A stretch of 64,000 nt of DNA from contig CM069593.1 of NCBI GenBank assembly GCA_035771175.1, forward strand, positions 16,244,908 to 16,308,907, given 5' to 3'. The notes under the pieces are model-generated. The model was not told the DNA's origin, did not search any database, and saw only the letters and a list, made by a program, of their open reading frames with translations. Source of the DNA: Paratinospora sagittata (Eukaryota; Streptophyta; Magnoliopsida; Ranunculales; Menispermaceae). The position numbers were made by a program, and so were the translations under genes. Positions 11,768 through 24,709 of the stretch are shown in pieces; position 1 is the first letter of the stretch; each line of letters begins with the position of its first letter.

Positions 11768-14700
11768 ATGAATCCCACAACATCATTAGAAGTAGAACAG
11801 GGGAACTCTCATCAGGTACTATTCATTTTCATTGCTTTGGTATTTTATTTTTATTTTTAACACATTATATGAAATGGGTAGTATCCTTTTTTCCTGAATC
11901 TTTGTAAGAACTGTTGTGTTTATTCTTCTAAAAATCTGGGTTTGTAAAATGTGCTACAAAAATTCATCCCTCTTTTTTGGTTGGGTCACGCAAATTAAGG
12001 CTTGTGGATGATTACTTCTGTTGTTTTTTCAATTTCTCTCACCCTTTTCCTCTCTGCCCACAAAATTCGGTTGCTTGGTAATGGATTTTGTAAGGAGTAT
12101 TTTTCTATTAAGCAAAATGGGTTTGATGAAAGAGACGTTAAGAACTCTATAAAGGCAAATGTGACACAGAGAGGGTGAATTCTCTTTTCTATTCTTCTTC
12201 TTCTACTTTTCGTTTAATATGCAATGAATATTAATGAAAGTGAAGGAAAGATGTTTTTTTTTTTCTCTGTCTCTTTGTCTCTCCTCTTAAATCTCTGTTA
12301 CAGTTGAACTATCCTGATTTCAAAACTAGGTCCTAGTAATCAAAGAAATTAAAAAAATAAAAAATTAAATAAAATTAATTACTATGTTTTTGATAAATTT
12401 TATTGAAAGTTTTGGTTTTGTGAACCAGAACTTGAAGAGGGTTTCCAGCTCGGCAGTGTTAACACTGGCGTACCAGAGTCTTGGGGTAGTTTATGGAGAT
12501 CTCAGTACCTCTCCCCTTTATGTTTACAAGACTACTTTCTCTGGGAAGTTGAGCCTCCATGAGAATGATGAGGAGGTTTATGGGGTGCTTTCTTTTATTT
12601 TCTGGACTTTAACTCTCATACCTCTCTTCAAGTACATCTTCATTTTGATGTCAGCCAATGACAATGGTGAAGGTATGACTTTGCCCTTCATCCCTTAATC
12701 ATATCTTAAGTATGCTTTCCTAAATTGAATAATGAATCAAGCTTGTGATTTCATTAGTGGTATTTTGTTCCCCAATCTTCATATAAGATTTTCAACATCC
12801 ACCAATTTGAAAACAAGAAAATGAGACCTGTTGAGATAGAGAGGTTTCATAATTTAGTATTCCATTAATTAGTAGAAATAGTTTACTTTACAGAATTGCT
12901 TAATACAGGACTCAGTAAATTTTGTAGTGTTGGTAGGCTTGAATCCCAACTTTTATCGATATTATCCCTCCTTTACCACCATTGGGCCCAATTGAGGGTT
13001 TTTCCTTTCTCTCTTTTTTTTTTAAGGAAAAAATGGCCTCATTACCAATAATAAGAAACATCATCGATACGTATATTCCAAAAGATGAATTTGTTCACAG
13101 TGACCAAACTTCACCAAAACCATGCTTGTTGCAATACCTTGACATGGTTGCCTTGTCCTAAACGAATCATCTTTATTACCACTTGTTGGCTGGTTTATAT
13201 CTCAACTATTATTGACTACTCAACCATTTTCGGGCATGGGTGGGGTTTTCTCCTAAAAGGGCTTGGAATCGCTAAGGAGAGAGATGATTAATAATAATTC
13301 CTTCACAGTTGATTTGGGACTATTATTTCTGTCCTCACACATTCAACAAATGAAGATTTTCAGAAGTTCAAAACTCAACAGATGTATGCTTATCTTTAAA
13401 AGTCAAAAACGAGAGATATTCATTTCAAGTTTTTGCTTATAATGCAGGTGGAACCTTTGCACTGTACTCACTACTTTGCAGACATGCAAGACTTTGCATC
13501 CCACCCAATCATCAAGCAGCAGATGAGAAGTTGTCAGCCTATGGAATGGAAAGATCACCAGATACATGGGAGAGTTCTGCACTGAAATTATTTTTTCAGA
13601 AGCATCCAAATTTCTGTAATGGGCTTTTGGTGTTTGTTCTCCTTGGGACCTGTATGACAATTGGAGATGGTGTACTGACCCCTGCAATCTCAGGTGACTA
13701 ATTTTGATGAGGATTCTGCTTTTTCTTATCTACATTTTATTTTGATTTGAGCTGGATGTGGTTGGGGTTTTCCTCAAAAAATTGCTATTGTTGAATTGAT
13801 TGGTATTACACTGCTTTTCATGTATCACAGAAGCAAGAGGGATCATACCTTTTTTTAAATTCTTTTTAATACTTTGGATTCATTTTGTGATGGAGATTTT
13901 CTTGTTGGCTTTTGCACTATTCATCATTTATTTTGTTTTTGGTAAAAGAGTTATTTTATTTGCTAAATGTATCGAGTTCCTCATAAGAGATTCAACTGGT
14001 TTTCTTTTCAGTTCTTTCTGCAGTTTCTGGTGTTAAAGTTAAAGTAACAGAACTTCATGACAGTAAGTACCATATGTGCCCACTTCTACCCAACAGCATA
14101 ACATTTTTATAATGTTCAATCTCAAGTAATTTCTTGGTTACTATCCCCAGATTATGTCGTGGTGATCTCATGTGTCATTTTGGTGGGTCTCTTCTCTCTT
14201 CAGCATCATGGGACACACAGAGTTGCTTTCATGTTTGCACCCATTGTTGCCGCATGGCTTCTTTGTATTAGCGGCATCGGTATATACAACATATTCCGAT
14301 GGAACCCTTGTATATTTCATGCTCTTTCTCCAGTTTACATGTTCAGGTTCCTCAAAAGCACAGGAATTGAAGGGTGGGTGTCACTCGGGGGAGTGGTTCT
14401 CTCAATCACTGGTAGCTTTCTTACATGAGATTCACTAGGTAGCATAGTTATTTACATGACTCAAAGCTGTAAATTTCCAAACTTGTTTAACTGATAGAAT
14501 ACAACCCATTTCAGGTGCAGAGACAATGTTTGCTGATTTGGGTCATTTCTCTGCTCTTTCAATTAAGGTAAGTTTACATTCTTATTTAATGCTTTCTGAG
14601 GTTTTTTGAATTAGAGATAAAGAAAATAGAAAAGAGCAGCATTGACAAGTTAAATTCATCTAAATGTAATGTTCTAATGACTTGTCTACCCATATCAGAT

Positions 14701-16459
14701 TGCTTTCACATTCGTAGTATATCCTTGTTTGGTTCTTGCATACATGGGTGAAGCTGCATTTTTATCAAGACACCATGATGACATTCAAAGAAGCTTTTAT
14801 AAAGCTATACCAGGTAAGTGACATAGAATCCAAGAATTCTAGGGCCCGTATGGTATGCAATTTAAACACAGTTTTTTGTTTTTAAATCCAAGATTCTCTG
14901 AAAATGTGTCATGTAACTTAAGATTTGTCAAGAAAACAAGAATATAGATAAAAGTTATTTTTTTTGTTTTCTAAAAGTAAAATCTAAAAACAATTTTTTA
15001 AAAATATTTTTTAAATTGATACCAAACAAGCCTTAGCTTACCATACATTCCAACTTCCTGAATTAATCTTCTAATCTTCTTGTTTTGCAGAACCAGTGTT
15101 TTGGCCTGTCTTTATAGTGGCCACTTTTGCTGCAGTAGTAGGAAGTCAGGCAGTCATATCAGCCTCATTCTCTATGGTACGCCAGTGCTGTGCCCTGAAT
15201 TGCTTCCCCCGTGTGAAGATTGTCCATACTTCAAGTAGAATTTATGGCCAGATATACATCCCAGAAGTGAACTGGACACTGATGTGTCTATGTTTAGCTG
15301 TTACAATTGGATTGAGGGACACAAACATGATGGGCCATGCTTATGGTACAATTCCAAACTGCTAAGAAAAACATGCAAAAATGTTCTATTCTCTTCTTTT
15401 TCTTCTGAACTTTTATATTGTGAAACTTATGGAGAATTGATCATTTTGTTTGCAGGACTTGCAGTAACCATCGGTTTGTTTGTGACAACGTGCTTGATGT
15501 TCCTGGTGATGATAACTGTTTGGAAGCAAAAACTTATAGTTGCTGTGGCTTTTCTAGCCTTTTTTGGGCTAATTGAGCTCCTATACATCTCAGCATCCTC
15601 CATCAAAATTCCAGAAGGTGGGTGGATACCACTTACATTATCTTTTATCTTCATGGGCATTGCATATGTGTGGAACTATGGAACATTGAAGAAACACCAG
15701 TTTGATCTGGAGAACAAGGTTTCAATGAAGAGACTAGTGGCTTTAGGGCCTAGCCTTGGCATGGTCCGGGTCCCAGGAATCGGGCTCGTTTATACAAATC
15801 TGGTCACAGGGGTGCCTGCAGTTTTTGGACATTTTGTGACAAACTTGCCCGCTTTCCATCAGGTGCTAATTTTCGTATGCATTAAATCCGTTCAAGTTCC
15901 TTATGTTAGTGAAAACGAAAGGTTTCTCATAGGAAGGGTAGGGCCAACAGAATATGCAATGTTCCGCTGTATAGTCCGGTACGGCTACAAGGATCTTCAA
16001 CAAGAGAACTATGACTTTGAGAATAAACTTATATCAATGGTAGTGAAATTTGTGGAGATGGAAGAACAGATGTTAAGTCCAATGAACAAACCATCGCGTG
16101 AGCTTGAAATGTTAGATGGAGACGCCTTTGATGATCCAAGGCCCATGTTCACCTATCCAAATCAAGAAAGGAATCTAGTGCATTCTTTATCCGATATCCA
16201 AGTGGCGCTACGGGAGAATGGTCCTGCTGGGGATTCTCTTCTAAGTGAGTCTTTGCAGATTATGAAAGCTAGGGAATCTGGAGTGGCTTATATTCTTGGG
16301 CATTCGTACGCAAAGGCGAAGAAGTCATCGTCCTTTATTAAGAGATTTGCTATCAACGTCGTCTATGCTTTCTTGTGCAAGAATTGCAGGGGACCAGATG
16401 TTGTTCTTAATGTGCCTTACACATCTTTGCTGGAAGTTGGAATGGTTTACAATGTTTAA
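11768..16459 (+). CDS. KUP1: Potassium transporter, KUP1/KT1 type (KUP/HAK/KT family)
   Basis: Membrane protein taking up K+ across the plasma membrane, probably by H+ symport as known for the family. Nine coding exons join in frame: 11768-11815, 12429-12672, 13448-13693, 14012-14062, 14151-14411, 14515-14567, 14699-14813, 15091-15345 and 15456-16459, giving 758 aa. The start [16 protein letters not shown] resembles the short N-terminus of Arabidopsis KUP1 and precedes the family signature [17 protein letters not shown]. Other family blocks are [71 protein letters not shown] and [16 protein letters not shown]. The hydrophilic C-terminal domain ends [15 protein letters not shown], like KUP1. 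It is about 45 aa longer than I recall for Arabidopsis KUP1 (712 aa), mostly in a variable acidic stretch of the C-terminal domain. No frameshift or stop is seen. Cluster II placement is by recalled similarity. Confidence 0.9.
14840..15034. mobile_element. hAT-type MITE in a KUP1 intron
   Basis: About 195 bases inside the intron 14814-15090. The left end (TAGGGCCCGTATGGTATGCA) and the reverse complement of the right end (TAAGGCTTGTTTGGTATCAA) are similar terminal inverted repeats of the GGGCYYGTTTGGTA kind common in plant hAT MITEs. The interior is AT-rich with no coding capacity. A clean target-site duplication was not found. Confidence 0.55.
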
Positions 16460-19400
16460 AACTTGTATGAGAAGGAAGTTCCATGATGTGCCCATTACAG
16501 AAAAGTCACCTCAATATAAACCCATATGAAAGGGATGGAGGGAGAATATTGTTAAACTGCAATGAAGAAATGGGCTTCACTGGGTGCCATAAAGTTTCAT
16601 CATTTGGAGAGGTTTTCAAGGTTCTGAGAACTGAAGATGTGATATAGAGGTATTGCAGAAGTTGAAAACTCTGCTTCTGGGATATGTATACTTTCAGAAT
16701 AGATAGATTCAGAGTATTTTAAGGTCGTTTTGGTTCGTGATTCGAATTCAGTTTTCTGTATCTAAAAATTTGAAAATATTAAAAACTTATTTGGTTCAAA
16801 AGATCTGAGAAACAGTTTTTCATTTTTGTTTAGAAAATAGGTTATTTTTAAGAAACGATAAAAAATTATTTTCTAAGTTTTTTTCTTTTAACCTCATTTT
16901 TTTCTTCTATATCTATCTGTATATAGTACACTTGAAGAGTAAATTTAGATGTTTTTTTTTTAAAGGGTGGTAAATTTAGATGTTAAAAAACAAAAGCATT
17001 TGTGTTTTTTCTTGCTAATGTGAGATTTTTATAGCTTAGCTGAACATGATAGAAGATCTATCATATTTGTCACTCTAGCTTTTCTGCATATCTTCTACAT
17101 TGTTTTTCATACAGATTTTTCATCAAATTTAATTTGTCTTCTTCTGCCCTTCCCCGCCCCTCTTTATTGATTTTTTTTTTTTGGATACTTGGTGTCTTTA
17201 TTTTTTTTCGTTATGATAAACTTGATTCTTTGCCAGCTGCATGGCACTTTGACTACCACTATAAGAATATTCTCACTGTAGTCTAATGATAATTATTTTT
17301 GCTTAAATTACTCTACCTTATAATTTTCAGAATAATTGTTGACCCATGAACAGTGGTTATTCTACGAAAATGGGTCTTTAAGATTTTTTTTTTTTTTTTT
17401 TAGCAAGCCGGTCTTTAAGAAATTTAGCCCCGAAGCAGAAAAAATGTGGATGGTCAAATTTAAAACTAATTTTGTAATTTTTTTTTTTATTTAGGGAACC
17501 CTGTGTTTTTTTTTTTTTTTCTTGACGAGGTATTTTCACATCCTTTGAGAATGGTTGACACCTCCTAATGAGTGCGCGGTCACTTCTACTAATAGAGATG
17601 ATATTGGGTATTGAGACCTAACCTACTTTTATTGAGTCAATCATTCGTCAGTAGAAAACTCTATTTTAAAAGAGTAATGTTATATTGACATTTAATGTGT
17701 ACATCACCTACATATATCATTAGATTATCTCGAATTATGTATAGGTACATAATTTGAGACAATATAATAATGTTTAATGGTAATTTATACTTTAAATGCG
17801 AATTTGAAATGTTACTTTAACATATTAAGTAATGGAAAATCTTCTCCTTACAAGTCCGTTAATAGGATGAGTAACGCGGATGAGCTTTATGAATGCTCAT
17901 CTTTTAAAAAAAAAGAAGTTGCAATTTTGCACGGAAAACTTGGGTTTCGAAGCAAATTTTATGGTCAAATGGGTATTGCAGATTTACTCATTAATAAGCA
18001 ATTGAAAATGGAGATGTTGAAGAAAAGAGAAGATGGAAACTGATGATGGACACTTACCACATTGTTGATGTATCTATGGATTTAGGAAAAAGCGAGGACG
18101 TGAAGCTCATCTTCAATTCCTCCATCGTCTACTTCGAGAAGTTGAACGAATTACAGAATTACATGCATATGGTTTTAGGATGACTTAGCAATCAAAGTCC
18201 GAATAGAGATGATCTTCTTGCAGGACTTGTGATTGAATTTGAAGATTATCTTGCTTTTGTCTTCTATAATAAAACTGTACGATGTAACAAGCGTGTCTGC
18301 ATCAGAGCCTCCTTTGGTTTTACAATGGAATAGAGACACCTCTGGTCCAAATCAAACCAAGTCATTGTGATGAATTAAAGCTTGGTAGAAATTAAGATAA
18401 AAAAAAATGAATGGATTTGATGAAGAGAGTCTGCATTGGCTGCCGACGGTACAGATGGGACGAGTTTCTGAAATGGATTGGCAATGGTGGGTCAGAGAGT
18501 GAGAGAGAGATGAATGAGAAAGTTTGGTATGACTTTCGAGACTACCAAACAATAATGCACAAAGATATATATGATGTCCTTCCAAAGGAAGTGGTTGATC
18601 AGCCGTCTTATCAATTGCAAAGTTCTTGGGTCCCTCCCCTTTTTCATTTGGGTGCTTAACTCGTACCACTGAAATTTTTTTATGGCTTCCAGCCTCCAAA
18701 TTCTGCAGATTTTAAGGTCAGTTTGGCCCAATTTCATACAGGGAAAGCAAAGGGAAAATAGCTTTTTTACCTGCAGTTTTCAGCTTACTCCAAAAGTATT
18801 GTGAAAAAACTCTACTAAATAAGGTCATTCTCTCAACATTGAGATACCTTAAAATATGTGTGGGATAAAATAGAAGTCACATGAAATTAACCAAGATGTG
18901 ATTAGCGACTAAAAAGATAAGGACACAAGAGTTTTTATTATACATCTTTTTCATTTTGATCCTTAGCAGTTTGATTAAGAGGGCTGGTTGATATTAGCCG
19001 CCAGTATAACCTGAAAGTGTTGCATGTCAAGTCAAGATCAATTATAATCGGACTGAGAGGCAATCAGAGCCTCAAGTAGTTGCAAGCTTACAAAAAAGAT
19101 GCTTAATTTTTCCTGGTCTTTTGTCCTACTTTCTGTTACTTTTATAATATACAATAATCACAACATCAAGGCTTGTCAATTTAACAGCTTGGGAAACCTG
19201 TCACCATTTGAGATAGTTAATGGATAAGGCGCTCGGCTGTAGTGACGCTGTTTGTGAGTCTAGTCGATGACGCATTCATTCCCATTTATGATATTTTTAG
19301 CTTAGCAGATTCCACTTGATTCGTTAATATATATAGTTGGGAAAATGTTTCATTAAGTCCAAATCATTCACAATAATCGTGATCTACACGCAACTTTATC

Positions 19401-19973
19401 TAACACAAATCAGCTATATATATATAAATATTAATATTCCAAGAGGAGGGCATAAATGGGCCTATAAGGACTTAAATGGAGATGAAATAGTTGGCTTGTT
19501 TAAAAGTATGGGGAGAGCAATGTCTGGCTAAGTGCAGACTCGCTATTTTCCGTGAACATCTTGTACTAGTTTTAGCACTTGGTTGATTGAGGTGACTCAA
19601 GGATAAGGTCAGGATTCTTAGTTGCCCAATTAGGAGTAGGTGCTTATCACATCATCGTCATCATCTTGAAGGGGAAATTAACGCGAAAAGCACTATCATT
19701 TTTCGTTTTTGTTTTTGCCCTCTTTTCTGTGTCTGGTAAGGAAGTTTTAAACTGCAAATCACAAGTGGAAGTCCAGTGTAACCCATAAAGCATATGACCT
19801 ACAGTACTAGTACTACTACTACTATTAATACTGCAATCCTCTAAAATCTGTCGCCTAATGACCCTCATGATCTCCTTCCACTAGTGGCTGCTTTTGGTAC
19901 TGCTACTACTAATGTTTTGTGCCATTTATTGGTGAAAGAAGAAGCTCGTTTCTATATACTAGTAATTGTTTTC
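16460..19973. other. 3.5 kb intergenic region, no gene supported
   Basis: It opens with the KUP1 3' UTR. Long T/A runs follow, then anonymous sequence with short ORFs (82-88 aa around 17777-18043 and 18411-18659) that match nothing I recognise. A tRNA-like fragment (A-box only) lies near 19206-19272. The CT-rich last 300 bases are read as promoter and leader of the bHLH gene. Confidence 0.45.
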
Positions 19974-21112
19974 ATGGAGGAATGGTTTCGTTCTGGAGCT
20001 TGGCCTCAAGAGGCACAAATATTGCACTGCCACGAGTCTAACAGAAGAAGCTCTTCTTTTCTACTTCCATGGCTTCCTCCTAATGCAGCCTCTGCTTCTT
20101 ATGATGTTCATGGGTTTCTTCCTTCTTTCACATCTTCTAAGTCAGTTGAAGGGATTTCAGAAGACAGAGCAGCTGCTGCTTCTAAAAGCCATAGTCAGGC
20201 AGAGAAGCGGCGTAGGGAGAGAATCAATGCGCATCTTTCGACTCTTAGACATCTGATTCCTCGTTCTGATAAGGTAAAATCTATCTTTTCTTTTCGTTTA
20301 CCTTAATTTCCCATGTTTTTTCAACTCTGATGGCCCAATTTGATGAAATTCAAACAGAAGATTCAGTAAATCAATTGCGCAATTGAGGAAATTCATCTTT
20401 TAATTCTACTACAACAGATTCCTATTAACTTGTATTTAAAAAAAAAAAAAAAAAAAAAAGAGGAGCCTTGATTTTTAGCCTTAAATTAAGTGCATAACCA
20501 CGTAATTCAGAAATTAATGGATCAGGGTAGGCTCAAGTTGGATCTAAAAGTTCCTTATTGATGGAAAAATTAGAAAAACAGAATCAAAGAGGATGATTTG
20601 ATGTGCATGTGATAATTGTTGTTAAAATGCAGATGGACAAGGCTGCTTTGTTAGGAAGTGTGGTGGATCATGTGAAGGAGTTAAAGAGAAAGGCAATTGA
20701 GATTGGAAATGTGTTAACAATTCCTACCGAAATGGACGAAGTATTCGTCGATTCTTCTGATGGGAATGTAGAAGATCCTACCAACAATAACAAAGATAGC
20801 ATCTTGCTTAAGGTATCTGTATGTTGCGATGATCGGCCTGAACTATTCAATGATATCATTGGAGCCCTGAAAGGGCTAAAGCTAAGAACAGTGAGAGCAG
20901 AACTAGCAACATTAGGTGGGAGGATTATAAATGTTATGATCCTTTGTACTGATGATGGTCAAGGTAGTGTGTGCTTAAGCTCTCTGAAACAGTCTCTAAA
21001 AGTGGCCTTAACAAGAATTGCTTCTTCTTCAATGGCGTCCTCGACCACTTCTTTTTCAAGCAAGAGACAGAGGATGCTCTTACCTTCACATTGCTCACAT
21101 TTTTCTGTGTGA
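19974..21112 (+). CDS. bHLH transcription factor with C-terminal ACT-like domain, bHLH51 type
   Basis: Nuclear DNA-binding protein of 259 aa from two exons, 19974-20273 and 20633-21112. The intron (donor GTAAAA, acceptor ATGCAG) splits the HLH exactly at the loop, after PRSDK. The basic region is at residues 72-85 (SHSQAEKRRRERIN), with the H..E..RR pattern needed for E-box/G-box contact. Helix 2 is MDKAALLGSVVDHVKELKRKA. A C-terminal segment (LLKVSVCCDDRPELFNDIIG onward) has the beta-alpha pattern of the ACT-like dimer domain in this bHLH subgroup (bHLH30/32/51/106/107). The tail KRQR..L.SHCSH is like Arabidopsis bHLH51. The in-frame reading extends upstream to 19884, but its first ATG is 19974 (MEEWF), so that start is chosen. 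Target genes cannot be told from sequence. Confidence 0.85.
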
Positions 21113-21929
21113 ACTCTGATAAGTCTGGCAATCTTTCTGGTTCCATTTTGGTTCCCTCTATTTTAATATTCCTTTACAAGCCCTCATGTTAAGGTTTAGA
21201 GGTCTCCTATGCTGAAAAAATGAGTTAGAACCAATAACCATTATTTGAATTTAGCCATGTATATGTGTTTCACTATATATATATATATATATATATCTTC
21301 TGGTCTGCAACCTTTTCTAAGATAACAAGTGATGTAATTAATGGAGCAGTCAGATCCTGGATGGAATGGAAGGGAGATGATCCAGTTTTTGGTATTGATG
21401 ATCAAGCGTCTCTGTTTCCAAAGGATCCGAAGGTAAAGGTTATGTTGAAATTTGCAGTCTCATACTTCAAATGCATAAAAAAAATTAACATAATCCCAAG
21501 GTAGATGTTGTTCTGGTATTACTTGCAATTGCTAAAGCCTTTGTGTACTGAGCATGTCTTCTATACTCCAGCAATTCTTTATACTTTACGATATAATCAA
21601 CTTCATCAATGTTAAATTTCTAATTTTTTTTTTATATATTTTGTTTTGCCTTTTCAATGATCCTTACTAAATAAAATAACCATTCTATTCATGAAACATA
21701 AATAAAACTTACATCAGATGTTACTAACAAAGGGTCGTCTTTTCAAATCGTACGATACCTTCATTAATAGTAGTTTCATCTACATTAATATTGGTACTAA
21801 GCATTTATAGCATGGAAAAGACATGGCCCATCTCTGTACATAGACGTATTGTATTTGTACCCTTGCTTGCTTCATGCCTTTCTTTTGTTTAATGGCTTAT
21901 GTGTCTTCTTACCTTAACTTTTCGAAGTT

Positions 21930-22035
21930 TGAGGTTCTGAAAAAATTTGAACGAGATAGGGCTTGAAACTGTGATCGGGTCCTTCAATCTGTTTCGACGT
22001 TGGCTTCCTATGTCAATAGATTAACCCACATTAAT
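21930..22035 (-). repeat. SINE-like repeat
   Basis: Read on the - strand it has TCTATTGACATAGGAAGCC, then a B-box-like GTTTCAAGCCC about 50 bases further on, matching the order in the 23010-23190 copy. Short and diverged. Confidence 0.35.
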
Positions 22036-22069
22036 AGCTTAAAGTCTGTTTGAAGTATTATATTTTTTT

Positions 22070-22225
22070 ATCATGTGGTAGCTAAGTTGGTTGAGGAACT
22101 TAATATATATAAAGTTGATGTTCAAATCTCAACTTTGAGTCTTGGTGTGTCTTCATTTATCGACTTTGAGTCTTAGGAGGATCAGCTTAAACGACTGTCA
22201 TATTTGAGTTTAAAAAAATTAGTCT
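22070..22225 (+). repeat. SINE-like, tRNA-derived repeat
   Basis: GGTAGCTAAGTTGGTTGAGG resembles a Pol III A-box region. GTTCAAATCTC, about 35 bases later, resembles a B-box. The spacing fits tRNA-derived SINEs. No clear A-tail or target duplication was found. Confidence 0.4.
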
Positions 22226-23009
22226 TGTTTAAAGGGAAGGTGGACACTTTTGTATAAAAAAATTAATAATAATAAAAAAAATCATTTCTTGGAATTAGTC
22301 TTGTAATCATTTCTAGGAATTAATAGCTCAGCCATTACAACTGTTATAACAGCTCAAAAAGCTCACAGTACTGGGACCTCTTGCTTCTATGCTTGCAACT
22401 TGCTTCTTTTTCGATGATGCTTTTCGTGAAAAAGAAGAAGAAGAAAACGTTTTGATAAGGATCCATCGACGGTGAAAGTAGTGGTCCAATCGAAGGGTTG
22501 ATGGCCCCACCCTACAAATTTATTTATTTTTTGCATCACAAATCCCTGCAAATTATTCAAACGGTCAAAAACACAGGGAGTGAAGACGTATCTCCATGAC
22601 TCCACTGGTTCTCTTTTGACCTCTAAATTGGGGATATTCCATATAATAACTAGTGTGAACAGGGACAAGCCGGAAGGCTTGACTGCGGCTGGACGATTAA
22701 TTTTATCAGACATTATTAGCCCCGAGCGTGCCACGTCAGTAGAAAACGTGTTGGTCTTGATGAAAACGACACATGTCCTTCCAATCTTGGCTTAGTGCTA
22801 TCAACCATGATCCAGCACACCGACGATACGCTGCCGTAGTACGTCTTATTAGCCTCTTGGCTGTCATGGTCGTTTTTTTGTCCCACTGTAGATAGCGTGT
22901 CCAAACGGCCTTCATTTTATTATTATCTCTTTCTTTCTTCTTTCTTCTTTTTTTTTTTTTTAAATAAACGAATAAAATATATATGTATTATTTTTTTTGG
23001 GTAGGGGTC

Positions 23010-23190
23010 CTAGATATATCCTCCTATTCTTCGAGTTAAAATTATTTTTATCAGAATTTAAAATTTTATAAAAATTTATAAGCGTCTTTTTCATTAAAAA
23101 TTTGGTTAAGACAGAGCTTGAATCTTTGATTAGATCTCTTAACCTGCCTTAGGATCTACTTCTCGTAACAATAGACCAACTAATGATTAG
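23010..23190 (-). repeat. SINE-like repeat, clearer copy
   Basis: On the - strand: TTGGTCTATTGTTACGAG, then GATTCAAGCTCTGTCTT, then an A/T-rich tail. Similar segments occur at 3390-3540 and 21930-22035, so this is a dispersed family within the window. Confidence 0.4.
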
Positions 23191-23869
23191 TAATTTCTAA
23201 TTTACTCCTAAAAGAAAATGTTACAATTTAATTACATTTCTGTTTATTGCAACTTTCTTTCTGCTGGTTCCATTGGGCATATTTTATTCCAATTCAAAGC
23301 TCTAAAACTTATCTTTCTATTAAAAAAAAATAGCAAAGTGCTTTGTATAAAATAGCATGTTTTATGCTTTTTTTTTATGGTAATCATATACTTATTTTGT
23401 GGGTTTTAGGGGAATTATTGAATAATAATTTGTTTGTTTCCTTAATTAAGGGAGTAACAATAATATTCCTCCTAGACTACATCCAAACGGCAAAAACGTC
23501 TTTGTAGTTGGAAGAGCAACGGCTCCACCGCAGCATCGCTGCAGTTGACACGTTTCTAATTGTATCACGCCGTTGCGATAACATCGTTACTCTGGTACCT
23601 AACTGACGGGGAACTGACGTAAGTCTCTTTTCTGTTGTGGAAAGTTGAGCTTGAAACTGTCGTATCCGTTCCGCGACACAGTTGTAACTAATTAACTGGC
23701 AAATCCCTCCTTTCCCTTTCCGTTTTACCGCGGTTTTGGCCACCGAATTGGAATTCCGTTACAACGATATTTACCCACCTCAATTTCTCCCCGCATCATG
23801 ACTCTTTCCTTTCAATTTCTCACTCAAATCTTATGTGTTAGGTTTGAATTAGCAACTCGGGTTGGTTCG

Positions 23870-24312
23870 AACCAATTCAAATTCAATAAGTTGAGTTTAT
23901 TTACTTGGTATTTAATAGGATTGTCAATGATTTGGCTAGTAGCATGAAATCGATATGAACTGTTGTGTTCAGTTTTGTTCCGTTTGGTTTAATTTTTACA
24001 TGTTTAGTTCAGGTTACAGTTTGAAAATTAAAAAATCGTACTAATCTAAATCGAATGATCAAAGTTAAAATTATAATTTATGTCAAATATATTATAATAT
24101 TTACTTGTTACATAATTATAAATATAGTTCTTGATAGTAAAATTATATGTTTTATTATTTTATATTTTAAATAAATATTGTTATAGGTTAAATCTGTAAA
24201 CTGATTAATTTAAACTGAATTAAATCGACTTCATTCGATTCAATTTGATAAAGTAATCGATTTGATTTTAATTTAAGTACTAAATCGATTCAAATCTAAC
24301 CGATAACACATT
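23870..24312. mobile_element. Possible non-autonomous DNA transposon
   Basis: An AT-rich block of about 440 bases, bounded by GGTTCGAACCAATTCAAATT-like sequence on the left and AAATCGATTCAAATCTAACC on the right. These pair in part as inverted ends, and the interior is rich in TTTAATTTAA-type motifs. No target-site duplication was identified. Confidence 0.3.
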
Positions 24313-24709
24313 TAATATTTAATTACAATCAAAGCAACCCAACTAAACCCCTTATTAAAGAGAAAATAGCAGGAAACGAGATTTAATTTACTCGTGAGAA
24401 TTCCCGGAGTTTCCGTTCCCAAAACGCACCGAATGCCGAACAGATCACGATATAAAACGGCACGTATAATTAAATTAATTAAATGATTCGGCGCTCGTGG
24501 AAGTTACAAAAACGCTATTTCTTCATCAACTTCTTCTTGTTCTTCTATCTTCATCTCCCGCACCCACGCGGTTTACAAGAGTGGTTTTTCTTGGTGAGCG
24601 GTTTACGGTTCATGCTAACCAACCCTTCAATCAAAACCGTTTGAGTTCCTCTCTTTTATATATATATTCACAATTAAGAAGAAAAAATCGAAATCGAGGA
24701 ATATTTAAG

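Larger units (their letters stand above)
21113..24709. other. 3.6 kb intergenic region between bHLH and MYB genes
   Basis: Contains the bHLH 3' UTR, an (AT)n run near 21275-21297, three SINE-like repeats and a possible non-autonomous transposon (23870-24312). A more GC-balanced stretch at 22320-22910, with GCCACGTCAG near 22728, may be distal regulatory DNA of the MYB gene. An ORF at 21265-21504 was not recognised. Confidence 0.45.

Noticed and set aside
17777..18659. Two ORFs of 82-88 aa
   Set aside because: No family resemblance, no start context or splice structure, and they overlap repeats and A-runs.
19206..19272. tRNA-like sequence (AATGGATAAGGCGCTCGG)
   Set aside because: It resembles the A-box region of a tRNA-Arg, but there is no proper B-box (GGTTCRANTCC) at the right distance and no acceptor-stem pairing. 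At best a tRNA pseudogene.
21265..21504. ORF after the bHLH gene (contains SWMEWKGDDPVFGIDD)
   Set aside because: It runs from an AT microsatellite into non-coding sequence, matches no family I know and has no splice partner. Kept as unannotated.
22387..23743. - strand ORFs of 88-115 aa upstream of the MYB gene
   Set aside because: No recognisable domains; they lie in GC-balanced regulatory-looking DNA and lack supporting splice structure.
24497..24709. A 71-codon N-terminal extension of the MYB frame
   Set aside because: It has no ATG and would begin at GTG; the MYB domain begins directly after the ATG at 24710.
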